A stretch of 64,000 bases of DNA from Selaginella moellendorffii (lineage: Eukaryota; Streptophyta; Lycopodiopsida; Selaginellales; Selaginellaceae): NCBI RefSeq assembly GCF_000143415.4, contig NW_003314263.1:2786700-2850699 (forward strand), given 5' to 3'. A program made the translations under genes and the position numbers. This document shows positions 24,318-37,759 of this stretch, in pieces. Below the pieces are notes generated by a model. That model was given only the letters and a program-made list of their open reading frames with translations, had not been told where the DNA came from and did no database searches. Position 1 is the first letter of the stretch; every line of letters starts with the position of its first letter.

Positions 24318-25139
24318 AAACACCCTCGCTATCATACCCTTAGCATTAGTCTCAATTCGGTCCCAAATGCTATTTATGGAAAGTGTCCAGATTTACTCAT
24401 TTGGCATATCTACGGAATGTAAAGATTGGCCTGAACACAATGGTGTTCGTCCCGTGTCCAAATTCGCAATCTAGCGCCATTCCATATTTAATAAGTTTTG
24501 AGCTTGTCCCAGAGACTAACTCCTAGTACTAAGGGTAGGCTTGGGGTGAAAGCCCAAAGCGTGTGTTCCTCAAGGGGGGGGGCTGTGAGGGGTTCCAAAT
24601 GTATAGTAGGGATAGTGGGTAAGTCGGGCATGGCCAACCAACCTGAGGCATAGTCTAGCTCCCGCTTGCGTGCCTGTCCTTATTCTGCGTCCGGCTTGGG
24701 TCTAAGCCCAAGTTCCATTCCATGCTAGCTGGTGGAGTACCCATGTCCTCGCGTTAGGCCACCGGTATGCCGAAATAGTGTCAGACTCCGTTTGGCTCCG
24801 TTTTGCGTGTTGGTCCTGGCATTAGGATGTTGGTTACTCTAGGACTGTTCCAAGTCGCTCCGAGCTCTTGTCCCTTCGCTCCTTGGGCTTTATGCTCGGG
24901 AGTTGCTCTGTGGTTTGGTTCCATCACTCCTTGGCTCCATGCTTGGGAGTTTGGCACCGTTCCTTCGTTCAGTGGCCCAAGGCCTTGAACCTTGGGTTCC
25001 TATGGACACGTGGCATGGACATGTGGCATGTGACACGTGGCATTTGTCACGTGGCACAAAGAGGGTTTAGGTTCCGCTTCGTGGTGTTATCCTATGGTAA
25101 ATCACCATAGGATAAAGGGTCAAAACCACGTGCGCTACA
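24318..25139 (+). repeat. 5' LTR (distal part) of the non-autonomous element
   Basis: Near-identical to 30500-31309; followed by the primer binding site. Confidence 0.88.
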
Positions 25140-28100
25140 TTTGGTATCAGAGATCTGTCTTAGCGAGTTTTATCCAATGAGATTGGGCAACTAGTCTCGT
25201 TGCATACGCAGAGATGAAAACGATGATCTGAGTGGGTACACGTTTGGGTGCAAAGGCTTCGCAATCGTTCCTTGGGTAAAAACCACCACGTTTACTTTGG
25301 CCAATATATCCACGTGGTATTGGTTACCTTGTTGTACCATGTAATGTGAGCTTGCTCTTGGGCTCATAAGAGACATTGAGTTGTTCCATTCGCACGAGTT
25401 TGAGCTTAGGCTTGTGAGTGAGGCACATTAGCAACTTGAGGTTACACTTTGAGTTGGTAGGATTAATGTTAGCCTATTAATGGTTCCATGAGTGTTCCAA
25501 TGGTTCCACAAGTTGTTCCATGTACCATTGGTGAAAGTAAACCTTCCCTAGGTTTGCTATGAGTGGCAAATAGGCTAGTCTGTAGCTGTTTAGCACGGCA
25601 CTAGTGGATCCTTCCTAGGCATGACTACAAGTGGATCAATTAAGTCGATAGGGATTAGTCTATTAATTCAAGTAATTATTGCCACGCTCTCTCATAAACT
25701 TTTCTTGGATTGGACTGAAGGCAGTGCGAAAGCAAGCTTGAGGTTAAGTCAAAGATGAGACTGAAAAGAGAGTCATCAGGGACGAAGGATCAAACACGTA
25801 AATCATTTTCTCTTCTCGGAGAGATGATTTGCAACGAGGTGTGACTCATTGCTCGTGTTCACATTATGCAATCAAGAGTCCCTACCTTGATGCATGTTAG
25901 AGATGATGGTCTTACAAATGGTGAGTTGTGGGATGGATAGCGGTGAAGTGCTATACCATTTTGTCTAGGCTTGCTATTGGAGGACTTGGGTTGCAATGCT
26001 CAATTCTTTTCTGGGGAACCTTGCTATTACTCCTTGAGTAGCTTGGTGTTGGATTAGTTTTGAGTTTGGTCGGAAAGAGAGTGGCATGAGCTTGTCCATG
26101 TTGTGAACAAAAGTTGGTGGTGTTCAATGTTGTAAATCTCTATCGGTAGAGTGTGGCATTTATGTTGCATTTTGTCGAATCGAGTTAACACTTGATATTC
26201 ACATAAACCTTTGAAGTAATGATATGGATGTTGCTCATGGTATTGCTCAATTGATAATCCAGTCATTGTGATTTCTATATCATATCCATGTGATAATGAG
26301 CAATGTGTTTACGAAGTTGCTTGGTTAAACGATGATCAACCCCAAAGTGGTTGATGGTGAAGCTAGTCTACTTGCACGAAATAGCATTGTAGTAGCTTTG
26401 ACTGGATTCTCAATGGTGGTCCATTATGCTAAGCTTAAGTTGGTTCCTTGTTCCTTGAGGGTTTGCCCATAAGGTGTTGGAAAATGGTTGTAACATTCAT
26501 TTGCTATAGCTTGTCAGTAGAACCGTTAGCACTTGGAGTAGATTGCCGGATGGAGAAGGTGTGTAGTTGAGGCATTGACATCACTAGCACTTGTGTTAGT
26601 GGAAATGGCATTGTTATTCGAGTGATGAGGAATTTTCCTTAGAGCTTGATTTTCCATGTCATTTTTCTTGTTAGTATTTAGGCTTCACATTGGATCCTGA
26701 AAGTGGTTGAAGAAGAGTGTTAGTGCAATGTAGATACTTGAAGATGTGGTCTTCGTGATCAAGCCTTGGATGTTTACTTTGCATTTTGAGGATGTCGGTG
26801 TTGGATGTTGAAAAATGGGCAAAAGATGTTCGATGCTTAAGCATGCTATTGGGTCTTGAGAATTTGTGTTGAGGTGAACTTATGTGAAGTTGTTAGTAGG
26901 AGGAAGTTGGTTGAGTCTTGAAAGTTTGTATTCCTAGAATGAGAGTCATTCTTTCTCTAGGATGGAAATTTTCTACAAATTTTCTTAGACTTATCCAATG
27001 GCTGATCTGTTGATCACTTTGCCCGAAAACCATTCCGTTTTCATAAGCCAATACAAACTAGTGAAATGGTTGGAGTTGACTTCAGTTGATTTAAACCTTA
27101 GTAGATAGTTTGTATGATGCAGCCTGAAAGGGATGCTGACTTTTGGAGCTAAAGCAATTGAGTTGGATAGAGTCTGGAGTTGATGTAGAAGAGTGGCCGT
27201 TGCACTTTTCTAAGAAATGTGACCCTTGTGCCTTTCTTCTGTAGTGTTATGCTTGGTGGCAAGTTGCACCCTGCATTTTGTTAGACTCTATGAGAGTAGT
27301 GAGCTCTCACTGATCTTGACTTGGTCTTGGTAGCCTTGCGCCTTGGCTGAGGATGGTGATGTCCAACTTAGTTGTTTGCGGTGAGATGTTGGTACCCATA
27401 CTATAGCTTTGTCTAAGTGGAGGTTGTGTACCGACATGAGTCCATCTCATGGTCTTCACTTGAGTTTCGACTTAGTATTGATCATGTGTAGCTAGCCTCT
27501 TCAAGGCATGCTCAGAGCTATTGACTAGATGTGTTGGTGAGCTTAGCGCAGTTGAGTTGGATTCAAGTGGTCAATTAGTTTGTGCTTGTCCATGAACCTT
27601 TATCTTGTACCTGGGATATTACATTCATGTTGGCCAAGCATATAACTTAGTGGCGTGAGTTTAGTGTTTGGGTCTTGTGAAGGCAAGTTGAATAGTGATT
27701 GTTGGTTGCTTTGCAACTAGTGATTGCTTGTAGACTTCGTCAAAGACTTCTGATACTTGCTTCACTCGATGAAGATTTAGCAGTGGTGGGCTTGCTTTAT
27801 CGGATGGTGTTGCAGAGGATCGTGTCGTTAGACTTACATGGGTTTTCCATGTTGGCGTGTCGACTCTACTTCTGTCGATATCACTTGGTTGCGTTTAGTT
27901 CGTGGTGTTGGATTTCATTGAGTCTTGGATGTGGTGATTCACTCCTTGATGAAGTGTTATCTGTAACTGAGTTTTGCTGAAGGATTGGTCTCGGATACTG
28001 AGTTAAGTATCTTCAACTTTGGTTAGCTTAGTTGCTAGAGAGTTTTGAGTGGTGATTCACTCTTGCTTTCTTCTAGCTTTGTTATGGTGTTAATGGCATT

Positions 28101-30175
28101 GAAGTGATGCCTTGTCATTAATATTATTGATGTTGAGATTCAAGTGATATGAAATGTTTCTCCTTAGGTTTGACATTGAGTTTCATTAGTCTTGACAAAG
28201 ATAGTGTTGATGATTTGGCTATAGCTTTGTGTTATTGGCATTCGTGCATTTGCTAGTTAGCAACTGTATTGATGTTCAAATGCGCTGAGTGGCAAGTTGA
28301 GTTAGTGGTGTTCTAGACGAGATTGTTTAGTAGAGGATGAGTTTTAGCTTTTCCTTGAAAAGTGATTTAATCCTGGACAACACTAATTTTACGAGATGAA
28401 GAGTTAGTGATTGATATTAACATGTTTGAATCCTTATTGGATTTGAGTTGGGATATATCAATCATTGATGATTCTTCTTATGCTTGTTATGAAGTGAGTT
28501 ATGTCTTGCTATAGATGGATTCATGGAGGATTGTTTAGTGATCATTTGTTGAGCATAGTTTCGTTATGCTTAGCTTTTGGATTGATGCAGACATGCTCTT
28601 CGTTAGCTTTGGCATTATGAAGTTTAGCTTATGGATGTGTTGAGGAGGATATTGTGGGTTACACCATGATTTCTTCTTTAGCATTGAAATTAGTTCATGC
28701 AAGACTTGTGATCATTGTTAGGCAAGACTTGGCTATGGGCTTCTTCGAGCTTTTGGTTCTTTGAGTTTTATGCTCATTGTTCCATTTGTTAGGAGTTGTT
28801 GGGGAAGGCATTTTAGCTCATTAGCTTCAATGTTGACGTTGGCTTTTGCATCTAACAATCATTAGTGATGATTGACTGTCAGCTAGGGTAGTTGATTCTC
28901 CTTATCAAAAGGTTTTGCTTGATTATTGTTGCTCAAGAATGATTTGTTATTCTTCTGGATGGTAGATTCTTTCTTCAACAATGATTATGCATCACTGCAT
29001 TGATGGGATGATTGATGATCTTTTATGATAGTTAGTTGTTCTCTTTGATGGTTTTTGGCTTTTCGCAATACCACATGTTCTTTGTGGTTTGCTTTGGATT
29101 GGTCTCTTGGGTTTGAGACATCGATAGGATGTTGCTGACACTTGCTTGAGCAACTCTGATTCCTTGGTATTGTTGACCAGGATCTATTAAGATTGGCTAG
29201 TGTAATAGTTGGCGTGAATGAGTGTTTGTTGGTCTTACCACATTCATTCTGTTCTGTTGATTGTTGCTCGAGTCACTTCTGATAGATTGAATGTTATTAC
29301 CTTTGGGTGATACATTCGCGAGCATCTTGCTTGCCAGTCGATGATACTTTGTGTTCTTTGAGTTATCTTTAGTAAATTGTTTGGCATACTATCTGTCATC
29401 TTTAGTAGTTAAGTTTCATCATTAAGTTTCCTTGATGATATACTTGCTATTGAATTGTGTTGGATGGTGATTCCTATGTTTACCACTTATAATGATCTTG
29501 GTGGTTCCTGTACTATACTACTAGTTTATCGGATGATACCTTACTTGGAATACTTTTGTGTTCTAATTTAAGATATATTCACTGATAATTAAGACTCTAA
29601 GATATCATTGTCTCTGACTTTGATATTGTCCATCTATTGATCTTTGAGTTTGGGCCAGTATAGGCAAACTAGCTTCAGCACTTCGTGTGCATGGTGAAAT
29701 CTCTAGTCATGGGGTAGCTACTGTCGACTGGTCACATAACCCGCCTCTTTGTCGATGTTCCTTATTCTGTTGAAAGGGCACGACCGTGTAAACAACTCTA
29801 ACTGCCTGTTTACAGTAGTCTATCTAAACCTTACCGACGGGTTTGGTTTCTTTGCTTATGAGGGTTGGGGCCTCTAGCTTCTCTCTCTATATCCCTGCGG
29901 GCAGGGGCGTATCACACTTTTGTAAGCTGGGTGACTCCCAGAGCAGCAAGGGTGGCTGACTTCGTTGGTCATTTCCTTGTCGGTGATGGCCGGAAGGTGT
30001 CTGAGCTGGTAGCGCATCCGCGTTAGACAAAGAGGTTGCCTCCTAACTCATTTAAGTTGGTGCATTTTTCACATAGTGTGAATACCGTGAACTTTTTTTG
30101 GAGTTGTTTCCTTGGTGGTATTCTAGACTCGAGTGTGCATCGACGAGGACGTCGATCTTCCCTAGGGGGGGAGAG

Positions 30176-31309
30176 TGTCGCGCATGTGACTTCGGGTATC
30201 GAAAGTTACCTGTCAACCAGTCCTTACGGACACTCTTACCTTACTGCCACGATGGCAGGAGGTCGGTATTGCTAGTTCCCTTTATTGGTCCCTCTTGTTC
30301 AAGTGTTAGTAAACTGGACTTTGCATCTGTACTTGGCCGGATGAGCATAAGGAAGGAATTCCTAAGTGTCTATTTAGCTGAGCATACTTGGCTCGGCTTG
30401 TTAGTTCTCTTTTACTCTGTCTTGCACTGGCTTGACAAGAACCCTCGCGTATTGAGACTAGTCCCTCAATATCGCTACATGATAGCTTACTGTGTCTGCC
30501 AAACACCCTCGCTATCATACCCTTAGCATTAGTCTCAATTCGGTCCCAAATGCTATTTATGGAAAGTATCCAAATTTACTCATTTGGCATATCTACGGAA
30601 TGTAAAGATTGGCCTGAACACAATGGTGTTCGTCCCGTGTCCAAATTCGCAATCTAGCGCCATTCCATATTTAATAAGTTTTGAGCTTGTCCCAGAGACT
30701 AACTCCTGGTACTAAGGGTAGGCTTGGGGTGAAAGCCCAAAGCGTGTGTTCCTCAAGGGGGGGGGCTGTGGGGGGTTCCAAATGTATAGTAGGGATAGTG
30801 GGTAAGTCGGGCATGGCCGACCAACCTGAGGCATAGTCTAGCTCCCGCTTGCGTGCCTGTCCTTATTCTGCGTCCGGCTTGGGTCTAAGCCCAAGTTCCA
30901 TTCCATGCTAGCTGGTGGAGTACCCATGTCCTCGCGTTAGGCCACCGGTATGCCGAAATAGTGCCAGACTCCGTTTGGCTCCATTTTGCGTGCTAGTCCT
31001 GGCATTAGGATGCTGGTTACTCTAGGACTGTTCCAAGTCGCTCCGGGCTCTTGTCCCTTCGCTCCTTGGGCTTTATGCTCGGGAGTTGCTCTATGGTTCG
31101 GTTCCATCACTCCTTGGCTCCATGCTTGGGAGTTTGGCACCGTTCCTTCGTTCAGTGGCCCAAGGCCCTGAACCTTGGGTTCCTATGGACACGTGGCATG
31201 TGACACGTGGCATTTGTCACGTGGCACAAAGAGGGTTTAGGTTCCACTCCGTGGTGTTATCCTATGGTAAATCACCATAGGATAAAGGGTCAAAACCACG
31301 TGCGCTACA
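30176..31309 (+). repeat. 3' LTR of the non-autonomous element
   Basis: Direct copy of 24318-25139 plus the segment inverted at 16597-16921. It ends with CACGTGCGCTACA and the target duplication ATTCT. Confidence 0.88.
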
Positions 31310-32211
31310 ATTCTATGACTTCTTTGAGGCACAACAATGGATCCAATAGGGGATAGGATCGAGGATTCTATATGATGCCTCCTCCTCTCAAGGCTCGTCA
31401 ATCCCTCTGACAAGGCAGCCCAAGACTACTTCTAATGTTGTGCCAATCACCGAGGGAAACGTTCTGCTGAAGAAAGCAATAGCGAGGGATATGTTACTAC
31501 TCGAGATGCAAGCAAGAATGAGTTCAAAGACCCAGAGGGTGATTTTGGTTCTACCATGAAACAGGTTGAGGGTTCCTTAAGCGAGGATGGGCATTATGTA
31601 GCACCCAAGCTAGATAGTTTTAACCCAGATCCTAAATTGGGAGCTGCTTTGGAAGCTATAGTGATTACCCTTGGTGAGGCAAACATAAGCCAAAAAGGTA
31701 CCAAGGGCCGTAAGTGCCTATAATGGGCATTTGTGGAATATTTTGAATATTCTTACCTTTAACTTTGCCAATGAATTGGAAAGAGTCTCTTTCAAAGTGT
31801 GAAACATATTTCAAGACAATTATTTATTTTTATTGTGAAAGTGTTTAGATTACTTCCACAACATCAACCCAATCTATACAAGCTCTCTGGATTTTGGAGT
31901 GCCTGGTGGATCTTGTATTTGGTCCACTCCATTGACGGGTATGTTAAAGGGAAGAAAACTTTTCGTGTGCATGTGGAGAACCTAGGAAATCGAGTAGATG
32001 ATGTACCCTATTTCTCAATTTGGATCCAAATAGGCTCTCTCGGTCGGAACTCTGGAGAATCAACCGCAAAGTGAAGGAATTTGGATAACTCTTTCGGGCT
32101 CATATCTATAAAATGTTTAAACATACAAGAGTTTTAGTTGTTTGTGAAAATAAATAGTTACCTTGAATGATGTCCACAATCCAGCTACGGAAGTTCTCTC
32201 CAAAGTCCTAA
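31310..32211. other. Spacer with a possible short exon
   Basis: A 78-codon open stretch without ATG (about 31488-31723, +, reading GYVTTRDASKNEF...ALEAIVITLGEANISQ) might be an exon or retroelement debris. Otherwise I see nothing identifiable. Confidence 0.25.
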
Positions 32212-35200
32212 TCAAAGATCAGGCAGTTGATGAACTCTATGGGAGGAATGATTGTCCTTACCCGAAAGACATATAACAAAGCATCTGTCCCAATGAGTGG
32301 AAGCCCACCTAACAATACTGGACTCTTGTAAAGCCTCTAACAAGCTTCCATGCACATTGAGTGTTGGAGGCCATCTCAGAGTAAGTCTCCCACTACATTT
32401 GGCTTGATGAATAGGTAATGCCAGACCACCGCAGCCACGCATGCCTCCATAGCCTGCTCATAACCTTCACCAAGTTCGGTGAGTCTAGACTCAAGCACTG
32501 CATTGTAGTTGGTAATTGCAGGGTTCTCTATGATGGAATCCATAGAGTTGCGCTGATTGCCCTCCTCCTTTAAGCTTGATGCACCTCGCAATTGGTTGAG
32601 TGCATTCCAGATATGCGACATGCATGCCTTGAGGTCCATCTCATATAGTCCTCTTCGGGCAAGTTGTCGGTCATTCTCGTCTGGAACCTCTCCAGCTGCA
32701 ATTGCCAATGTTGCAATTGTACATCGGTGAGATACCTATGCATTACATTCGAACGCTTGGAATAGCAACCATCCCACAAAGATAGCCTATGCATATAAAA
32801 ATGAGGAGCATATAAAACTTGTGCTTTAAACTTAACTTACCACATCCCACTTTTCTTGTCGCAACGTCCTAGAATGCACTGGCATCCTGGGATGCCAATA
32901 CGTGGCTCCTTCCTTAAGCACAAACAGTCCATGTGTTTATAACACAAAATTACTCTAGTGAGCCAAGTGAAAATTAGACTTACCAATCTTAGAATTTGGC
33001 GAATACCCTCCATAATGGATTTTGCATGTGGCCCACCCGCATCTATTGTGGATTCCTCCCACACCAAAGCTCCTCCAATCTCAGACGCATAGACCACTTT
33101 GTAATTCGGTGTGTGGAGATTAGTATTAAAAGCGAATTAGAAACAACTAAATTCATTGTTTGGTGTAATCTGGAAGGACAAGTGAGGGAACTCCAATTCA
33201 TAGGCAATCCCTTACTTACCAGAATGCAAGATGGCATAAAACGTGTATGAGCAAGTTTGTATGGCTGAAACATGGCCTTCTCGATACAAAAATGATAGAA
33301 CTTATAATACAATGTTTCAGCAGTGTCAAATAGTTCTCTCAATTGTTGTGCAGCCGCCCAATTTCTACGTAGGTCCCTGCACAAAACAATAAGATGGTAC
33401 TAAGTGCTAAAAAATAGATACACGTACTTCTTCTCAATGAACTATGCTATTGTGGACTCAACAATTAAAGGATGCACATTAATACTTACTTCAGCAAAGA
33501 GCTATTGGATTGTGTTATCACAAAACACATCCTCATATTGTGTTTCTAAAAGGCTAAGCTTAAGGAGAACACTCTCCCAATCCTGCCAATAAGACATGGT
33601 TTGGCTGAAAAGTATGCGTCGAAGAAATATGTCACCACTAGCCCAATGGAACTCAGGGTGTTTAGCAACAATGTCTAGCATTTCCTCGTCATTTATGCTC
33701 TCCATGCCAAAGCAACCAAGAAGCTTGTGTTTCAGCCATTACATCTGTGAGAGAACTTCAGCATCCCCATGTGCCCTCATCTCAAGGGCTGTGGTGGCAT
33801 CTTGTAAGGCAAAAACCTCCTCATGCTGTAGCATGATGAAGTTGACACTATCCTGAGTGGTTAACTGAATAGCTTCATTAAATGCATTGGTGGCATCAAT
33901 CCATCGTTGTTAATGCTCCAACAATCTACATGCAAACGTTAGTTCAATTTTGAATGGCACAATTTTCAATTATCTTACTCTACTATAAAAAAGCTGTCAA
34001 GCAACTCTATAAGAGTAAGTGGAGTGGAGCTACTTCCCTCTAGAAAGGGGGGTGGAGGCACACCATGGTCTTCAAGGCCTTTACCATCACTGTCATAAAC
34101 TATTATTGGCCTATCTGCACTTAGAAATTAGAAAATGAAGAAAATATTCATTTATGTTAATGCTTCTTACCGGCCACATGGCCTAGAGCCACTATCTTTG
34201 GTGACAAGGATGTCTTCGGAGATCCTTGGTGCGATTCATCCCCACCATCACCTTGTTCTTCAACTTCGGTGATGTCCATGTTGTCTTGTGTGGGGAGAGT
34301 TTCTTCCAGTAATGGAAAAATGTCCTCTTCATCCACAGAGCCTTCTTCTTCATTATTCTTGTCTTAGTTTGGTTCCAGTGTGGCTAGCCTTGGGAGAAAT
34401 GGCTTTATCACCAAGGGATCATTATTTGCAGTCAAGGTATTTGTAGCAACTATAATTGCAAAGACCACAACATATATTTATGAAGAGGGAACTTTAAAAA
34501 AAAAATGACTTACATTCACGAACATCCTTCTCCTTGAGTGCTCGGGCCTACTTTTGATAACTTAGCCAATATTTGTCAATAAGATACTTCATAACATTGT
34601 ATAGGTATATTACTGTTGCCCGGTTGCCAATGGCCTTGTTTGCTATAGCTCCCCATGATGTTTGAGGAGGCTAGTAGCAAGGCCGAATAGAGCTGAGGCC
34701 AAATTTTGCAAACTCGGCATGGGCCTCACCACCATTGGACTGTCTTGCATGCCGGACAAATGCTATTGGGTTGGTCGTGGATGAAGGTTGGATTCCTGAG
34801 GCTTGGAGTGATAGTAGAATCACATGTTGGGCCATGCCGTGCTGGAAAGGAATACTGGAGTATAAACCACCCCAACAGCATGAGACACTCTAGGAGGTCC
34901 ACTACCAGCTTGTTAAGTTTTATCATCTTCACAGATGGCTCTCTTTTTTGCCCATACAAGTGTGCATGCCAAGTCTTTGGGATTGCAATCTACTTGGTGA
35001 CAAGAACTATGGTGAATGGCCGGGGGACCAAAGGTGTCATAAACGACATCCCACTAATGACTTTGGATCGATTGCCATGACGTCTATAATGACAAGATAA
35101 GGACTGCCAATTGTTATTAGCATAGGTGTGCACTGCAGCCACAAGTGGTGAAAGAGTCTAGCACAGTGAAATGAAAATGAATTAAACAAATCCAAAAAAA

Positions 35201-35940
35201 AAAAATGAAGAGTGCATGAGGTCATGTTATACTTGTGGCTCACATGGCAACCCACCTTGAGGGTTAGCTTGAACATATCTGGATGTCGAAGCTCCACTAG
35301 ATGATGATGTCGATCATTGGGAGTAGTTGTGGAATGCTAATGGGGAACTATAAGCTCGCTAGTGTGGCAGCATTGTCAACTCACCCTACACAGAAAAACA
35401 CATGGAAAAAAGATAGGTATAAATGAAAAACTTACCAAGCTAGACCACTTGTTGCTTCGGGAGGTAGATGGCCAGGTACTGGCACTTGTACCAGTAGATG
35501 GAGTTGCGAGAGTTGTAGCGACTAGTGGAGTTGCAGGGCTGGTAGCAGTGGCACTATATGGGGTTTCGTGAGCACGTCCTGTAGTTGGTGTTGGTGGCAG
35601 CATTCTAAATTGGACAACACTGTGGGTATGAGGCATCTAGACTTGTTTATTTCGAACGTTTGGGCTGCTACTTTCCAAGGAAGGTGAGGAGAATGAAACA
35701 TGTTGGAGGTTCTGCATATGTTGCAGTGTATGCAATGTTAGGCAACGCTTTGCTTGCTCAAATGTTGTCAGGAACTGTGAATGGGATGTTGTTGGAGTTG
35801 ATATCCCTACTGCAGAGCTTGGAAAATCAAGTGGCTGGTGTGTGTCTCGCGGGACTGTTGGTAATACCGATTGCGAAACATCGAGTGCTTGGTTGCATGC
35901 TCACAAGGTGTTTCTTGCATAGTGTCTATTGTTGTTGAGG
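32212..35940 (-). pseudogene. Decayed multi-exon gene of unknown identity, possibly transposon-derived
   Basis: Minus-strand segments form a run of exon-like frames: a Pro/Thr/Ala-rich start (35636-35444, MPHTHSVVQ...) ending at a good GTAAGT donor, LVELRHPDMFKLTLK, a segment reading SWGAIANKAIGNRATVIYLY then KYLIDKYWLSYQK (about 34660-34560, weakly like a Myb/SANT-type DNA-binding helix set), an acidic segment EEDIFPLLEETLPTQDNMD (about 34310), PIIVYDSDGKGLEDHGVPPP, and a long helical region (33890-33480) continuing to 32220. Several in-frame stops interrupt the frames (for example near 33910, 33740 and 33500). I cannot name the family. The Myb/SANT resemblance is tentative. Confidence 0.4.
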
Positions 35941-37500
35941 CGTGTAATGTTCTTGCTTCAAGCCTATAAACTACAAGGGATTGGTTATGCAAACCTAATC
36001 AAGGAGAAGTTACCCACCAACACAGTTGTGGCGCTCTTACTTGGGTAGTGGTCTTGCAATTAGGGGAGTGTGCACTAGAAGCCTTGCCTCTGGTTAAATG
36101 ATGCGAAGAATGAACGAACCATCGATAAAATCATGTTATAAAATGAAATCGCTCTATATCCAAGGCACAATTAATATTAATCCCGGACGTGGGAACCCTA
36201 AAATTGAAGAAATCAAGAATTGAATTTAAATTTGAAATGTACACTAAAGAACACTTAATTTTCTCTGAGTATGGCCAAGTATAATTTTTCCAAAGCTCAT
36301 TGCTTCACTAGTGTTATTGTAGGCAAGACACTTTCGATGTAAAGTGGTAGATTTACACCCACAATATTAACCATTGCACACTCCATTGTTAAATCCAAAT
36401 GAAGTAGATATTGCTTATCCAAGTTGAGTCCCTCCCGATGCATAAAAAATGCCTGGTTTCAAATAGTGCCAAGAGCCTGTAAGGTAGCCAAGCACAACAA
36501 AATAGATTTAAAGGAATTGTTGTATTCTTGCTCTAAAGATTACCTTTGACAAAGTTGCACCTTCGACATTAGAGAGAAATGGTCTAGAAAGGTCTTCAAT
36601 ATCTTTTCCACCAACAGCCGTCATAATCTTACAAAAACACAATTTATAAAGAATTCTGTAACATTACCAAAATTCTTACCCAAGCTCTCGTTCCATTGGT
36701 TGAAATAAGGTTGTAGGAACATAATATGGTCTGAAGTAATCACCACATTGATATGGACGGACCTCGTGGAGGTTCTAGGTTGCAACCCAATGTGAAATAT
36801 CCTAAATTACCTTTCACATCTACTACCAAGAAACATGCAGAATAACAGAGCACTAAAATAGGGTGCTAAGGCAAAGAAGTGTCTCCTTATGGCATCTATA
36901 TACAGCATATTGTTCATATTATGGGGACATCATCAACCCATTGGGCCAATGGGGTATCCATGAGGCATTCAAATGATATTTAATGCTGAACCAATAGAAA
37001 ACTGCCACATGGACACTGTATTGTGAGTGAAATCTACCACAGTAACACTCACCCTTTTACGAATTGCACGCCATATTAGTAAGCTAGCTAGCTCATGTTC
37101 TCTCTCTTCATTCCTCATCTCTTCCCACAGCAGAGTGTGAGCACGTTTTCTCACACAATTCCCATATTCATACAGCATTAAATGAAACCACATGTCACAG
37201 CCAGGTAACCTAGAGCCCCAGGGGTAACCTAGAGCCCCAGGGGGTCACTCATCAATGATTGCACTCCCTCTGAGTTACAGGTTTTTTAAAATGACCCTTG
37301 TACACATCAAAGAATAATACACTGCATTCCTGTATACAAGCTTGAAAACTAACAAATAATCAACCCTTTTTTGTATGATATTAGTTATATGATGAACTCA
37401 AAAGATCTATTGTTATATACTTCAAAAAAATTTAACATTCACAAGTGATTTGCAACACCCATTGTTTTGTTGCCCAGCAATCTATACATACAGCCTCATT
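35941..37500. other. No recognised gene
   Basis: AT-rich DNA. A small tandem duplication of GGTAACCTAGAGCCCCAGG lies at about 37204-37244. A 74-codon minus-strand frame at 37193-36969 has no recognisable motif. Confidence 0.35.
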
Positions 37501-37502
37501 CT

Positions 37503-37652
37503 TCTCAAGTCATTCACCCAAATGCAAAGCTTTAGCTTTAACTTTTGACCTAATTTTACAGATAGCTTGTGGTAGGCCAAGTGGTTTTGGAGAGGAAAGG
37601 AGCAACGCACCTTGGGAAGATAACACTGCCTGATGGGGTGCCGATGAGCCAT
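37503..37652 (-). pseudogene. MTPSL terpene synthase 5' relic (copy 3)
   Basis: The minus strand from ATG 37652 reads MAHRHPIRQCYLPKVRCSFP then LQNHLAYHK, matching the start of MTPSL-1, and the upstream flank (to about 37740) also matches. Homology fades after about 50 codons. It lies divergent from AUX-B, just as MTPSL-2 is divergent from AUX-C. Confidence 0.75.
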
Positions 37653-37759
37653 TTTGCAAAATACAAATGTAAGAAAGAACTGAAGCGCTCCAACTTATAT
37701 ACACTAACAAATCGTTAGTATTCAAGGTAATCATAATTATTAACTAGTAATTTAAGATT

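Larger units (their letters stand above)
24318..31309 (+). mobile_element. Non-autonomous, coding-free LTR retrotransposon (LARD-like)
   Basis: The 3' LTR is 30176-31309 (1134 bp, TGTCG...CTACA). The 5' LTR is split: its distal 822 bp lie at 24318-25139 and its first part is inverted at 16597-16921. The primer site TTTGGTATCAGAG follows at 25140, and the polypurine tract AGGGGGGGAGAG precedes 30176. The target duplication is ATTCT. The ~5-kb interior has no open frame above about 93 codons. Its last ~480 bp (29690-30175) match the reverse complement of the gypsy element's 3' untranslated region (17880-18300), including CCCTGCGGGCAGGG and CATTTCCTTGTCGGTGA. Mobilisation by the gypsy lineage is inferred. 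Confidence 0.85.

Noticed and set aside
27699-27980. 93-codon frame in the LARD interior
   Set aside because: Low-complexity Leu/Cys/Ser-rich, no ends of a gene, not recognised.
31799-32074. 91-codon plus-strand frame after the LARD
   Set aside because: No motif or splice context; possibly debris.
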